From Nitrospirota bacterium (lineage in GTDB: Bacteria > Nitrospirota > Nitrospiria > Nitrospirales > Nitrospiraceae): 51,663 nt of DNA. The stretch covers positions 1-51,663 of the forward strand of contig JAGXAR010000025.1 of the NCBI GenBank assembly GCA_018971525.1, read 5' to 3'. Position numbers and translations under genes: made by a program. Of the stretch, positions 50,190 to 51,663 are shown piece after piece. The stretch's first letter is position 1, and each line of letters begins with the position of its first letter. The notes beneath the pieces were generated by a model. The model searched no databases. It was not told the origin of the DNA and was given only the letters and a program-made list of their open reading frames with translations.

Positions 50190-51611
50190 TTTGGCAGACT
50201 TGCCGGCGTGGAGATACTTGTCGATCCCTGCCGCCATCTTTCGGCCTTCGGCGATGGCCCAGACGATGAGCGAGGCGCCGCGTTTGGTATCACCGCCTGC
50301 AAAGACGCCGTCGAGGTTGGTCATGAAGTGGTCGTCCACAGACACCGCGCCGCGCTGATCGTACTTCACGCCGAGGCTGTCGAGGAGACCGTTCTTCACC
50401 GGGCCGGTAAAGCCCATGGCGAGCAATACAAGATCTGCATCCATTTCGAAGTCGCTGTTGGGAATCGGCGTGAACTTGCCGTTCTCGAACTTCACCCGAT
50501 TGGCATGAAGCTTCGTCACCTGGCCATTGTGGCCGGTGAACTTGGTGGTCGAGACACTCCACTGACGATCGCAGCCCTCTTCGTGCGCATGCGAGGTACG
50601 GAGCTGCATCGGCCAGAGCGGCCAGGGCGTCGAACCAGCTCTGGTCGGCGGTGGCTCAGGGAGTAATTCAAACTGATGCGCTTCGATGCAGCCCTGACGG
50701 TGGACAGTGCCGAGACAATCAGACCCGGTATCGCCTCCGCCGATAATAATGACGCGCTTGCCTTTTGCCGTAATCGGCTCGTCGGTGACGGGAATTCCAG
50801 CATTTCGTTTGTTCTGCTGGATCAGAAATTCCATCTCGAGATGCACGCCCTTGAGTTCACGGCCTGGAATCGGCAGCTCACGGGCCTGCTCTGCGCCCAT
50901 GGTGAGGCCGACTGCGTCGAACTGCTTCCGCAACTGTTCTCCCGTGATGTCTGTTCCAATCGTCACGCCAGTCTTGAACTCGACGCCTTCGGCCTTCATC
51001 TGATTCAGCCGACGGTCGATGACCCACTTTTCCATTTTGAAATCGGGGATGCCGTAACGCAGCAGGCCGCCGATGCGATCGGATTTCTCAAAGAGGGTGA
51101 CGCTATGGCCCGCGCGCGCGAGCTGCTGCGCCGCGGCCAAGCCAGCCGGGCCTGACCCGACGATCGCGACGGTCTTCCCCGACTTGGTCACGGGCAGGAT
51201 CGGCTCGACCAGGCCTTCATTGAAGCCACGATCGATGATGTTCCACTCGATGATCCGAATGGAGACCGGATCTTCGTTGATGCCGAGCACGCAGGCCCCT
51301 TCACACGGCGCCGGGCAGAGCCGGCCGGTAAACTCAGGGAAATTGTTCGTGGTATGGAGTGCCTTGAGCGCGTCGTTCCACCGGCCACGATAGACGAGAT
51401 CGTTCCACTCGGGAATCAGGTTCACGACCGGACAGCCCGTCGACCCCTGGCAGAAGGGCACGCCGCAATCCATACAACGGGCACCCTGAGTCTTGAGCTT
51501 ATCTTCGGAGATGGGCTCATACATCTCCTTCCAATCGAGCACGCGCAGCTCGACCGGCTTCCGCTTGGGGCCCTCGCGGGCGTATTTCATGAAACCTTTA
51601 GGATCACCCAT
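50178..51611 (-). CDS. gltD: Glutamate synthase small subunit GltD
   Basis: An N-terminal Fe-S domain (CMDCGVPFC, GCPVVNLIPEWN, CPAPCEGAC), FAD-binding GSGPAGLAAAQQLARAGH and NAD(P)H-binding IGGGDTGSDC. It passes electrons from NADPH to the large subunit GltB for glutamate formation from glutamine and 2-oxoglutarate. The ATG at 51611 (MGDPKGFMKY, 477 residues) gives the normal N-terminus; the frame stays open to the window edge, but those codons are a 7-bp repeat tract. gltB is probably upstream, outside the window. The last residues (KPGR) and stop come from repeat element C. Confidence 0.94.
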   Translation of the reverse strand: MGDPKGFMKYAREGPKRKPVELRVLDWKEMYEPISEDKLKTQGARCMDCGVPFCQGSTGCPVVNLIPEWNDLVYRGRWNDALKALHTTNNFPEFTGRLCPAPCEGACVLGINEDPVSIRIIEWNIIDRGFNEGLVEPILPVTKSGKTVAIVGSGPAGLAAAQQLARAGHSVTLFEKSDRIGGLLRYGIPDFKMEKWVIDRRLNQMKAEGVEFKTGVTIGTDITGEQLRKQFDAVGLTMGAEQARELPIPGRELKGVHLEMEFLIQQNKRNAGIPVTDEPITAKGKRVIIIGGGDTGSDCLGTVHRQGCIEAHQFELLPEPPPTRAGSTPWPLWPMQLRTSHAHEEGCDRQWSVSTTKFTGHNGQVTKLHANRVKFENGKFTPIPNSDFEMDADLVLLAMGFTGPVKNGLLDSLGVKYDQRGAVSVDDHFMTNLDGVFAGGDTKRGASLIVWAIAEGRKMAAGIDKYLHAGKSAKPGR

Positions 51612-51656
51612 TCTGTACTCGTCTCTCGTCTTTCGTATCTCGTCCCTCGCAAAACG
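51612..51656. repeat. Heptameric short tandem repeats before gltD
   Basis: On the minus strand the units are GACGAGA, TACGAAA, GACGAGA, GACGAGT, directly before the gltD ATG. They have the same 7-bp period and RYGAR-like core as the tract at 13.0 kb. The tract occupies the expected ribosome-binding region; no good site is left within it. It is cut by the window edge. Confidence 0.6.
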
Positions 51657-51663
51657 CTTCACG

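Overview
The window looks like a chromosomal segment of a GC-rich Gram-negative bacterium, most probably a nitrite-oxidising Nitrospira-type organism (Nitrospirota). That placement is inferred from gene content: a six-haem NapC/NirT-like cytochrome beside molybdenum-cofactor genes, a complete Tol-Pal system, many lipoproteins and a multi-gene envelope repertoire. No rRNA or phylogenetic marker was compared. There is no prophage, insertion sequence, CRISPR array or replication origin that I can see.

Layout. 0-3.1 kb: a 2-oxoglutarate/Fe(II) oxygenase, a glycine-rich RRM protein with a good terminator, and an ABC-2 exporter whose two genes are separated by a long hairpin. 3.1-9.3 kb, all on the minus strand: HtrA/Deg protease, TatC, an Mrp/NBP35 Fe-S carrier, MoeA, MobB and the multihaem cytochrome, readable as a molybdoenzyme maturation and export block. 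9.4-17.5 kb: envelope genes (lipoprotein, glycosyltransferase, polytopic membrane protein, carbamoyltransferase, a caspase-fold lipoprotein without its catalytic dyad) and a monohaem cytochrome c. 18.0-31.1 kb: an almost gap-free minus-strand run, tolQ-tolR-tolA/tonB-tolB-pal, two tandem CpoB-like lipoproteins, mutL-miaA-MTA phosphorylase-PfkB kinase-TPR lipoprotein-rodZ. Two tRNAs (Asp-GTC, Thr-TGT) and xerD lie upstream of it. 32.6-36.8 kb, plus strand: an LpoA/LivK-like lipoprotein-type protein, a site-2 protease, trpS and a PEGA lipoprotein. 36.8-43.9 kb: a methyltransferase, an exported BFN-domain protein, a metallo-beta-lactamase-fold hydrolase, then a plus-strand group of coiled-coil lipoprotein, SUMF1-like protein, Ycf46-like AAA+ ATPase and NlpC/P60-like lipoprotein. 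44-51.6 kb: a small zinc-ribbon-like protein, a duplicated unknown family with a dead third copy, signalling genes, an AT-richer trypsin-like protease and gltD.

The most striking feature is gene decay in the right-hand 12 kb. By conceptual translation I find a frameshifted exported protein (39.2-39.8 kb), a frameshifted remnant of a tandem paralogue (45.4 kb), a response regulator-GGDEF-EAL gene split by one in-frame TAA, a PilZ gene with two compensating frameshifts, and a DUF5069 gene split by one in-frame TAG. Both nonsense codons are one C-to-T change from glutamine codons. These may be real decay or consensus errors; the sequence alone cannot decide.

A second theme is small non-coding repeats. 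Three copies of one family of long palindromic elements were found (9.4, 38.4 and 50.1 kb), two of them sitting exactly on the stop codon of a gene. A different hairpin lies at 2.3 kb, and 7-bp tandem repeats lie at 13.0 and 51.6 kb. I found no convincing new defence or biosynthetic system. The best candidates for undescribed biology are the palindromic family, the pseudo-caspase lipoprotein, and the 40-45.5 kb envelope/unknown-family block.
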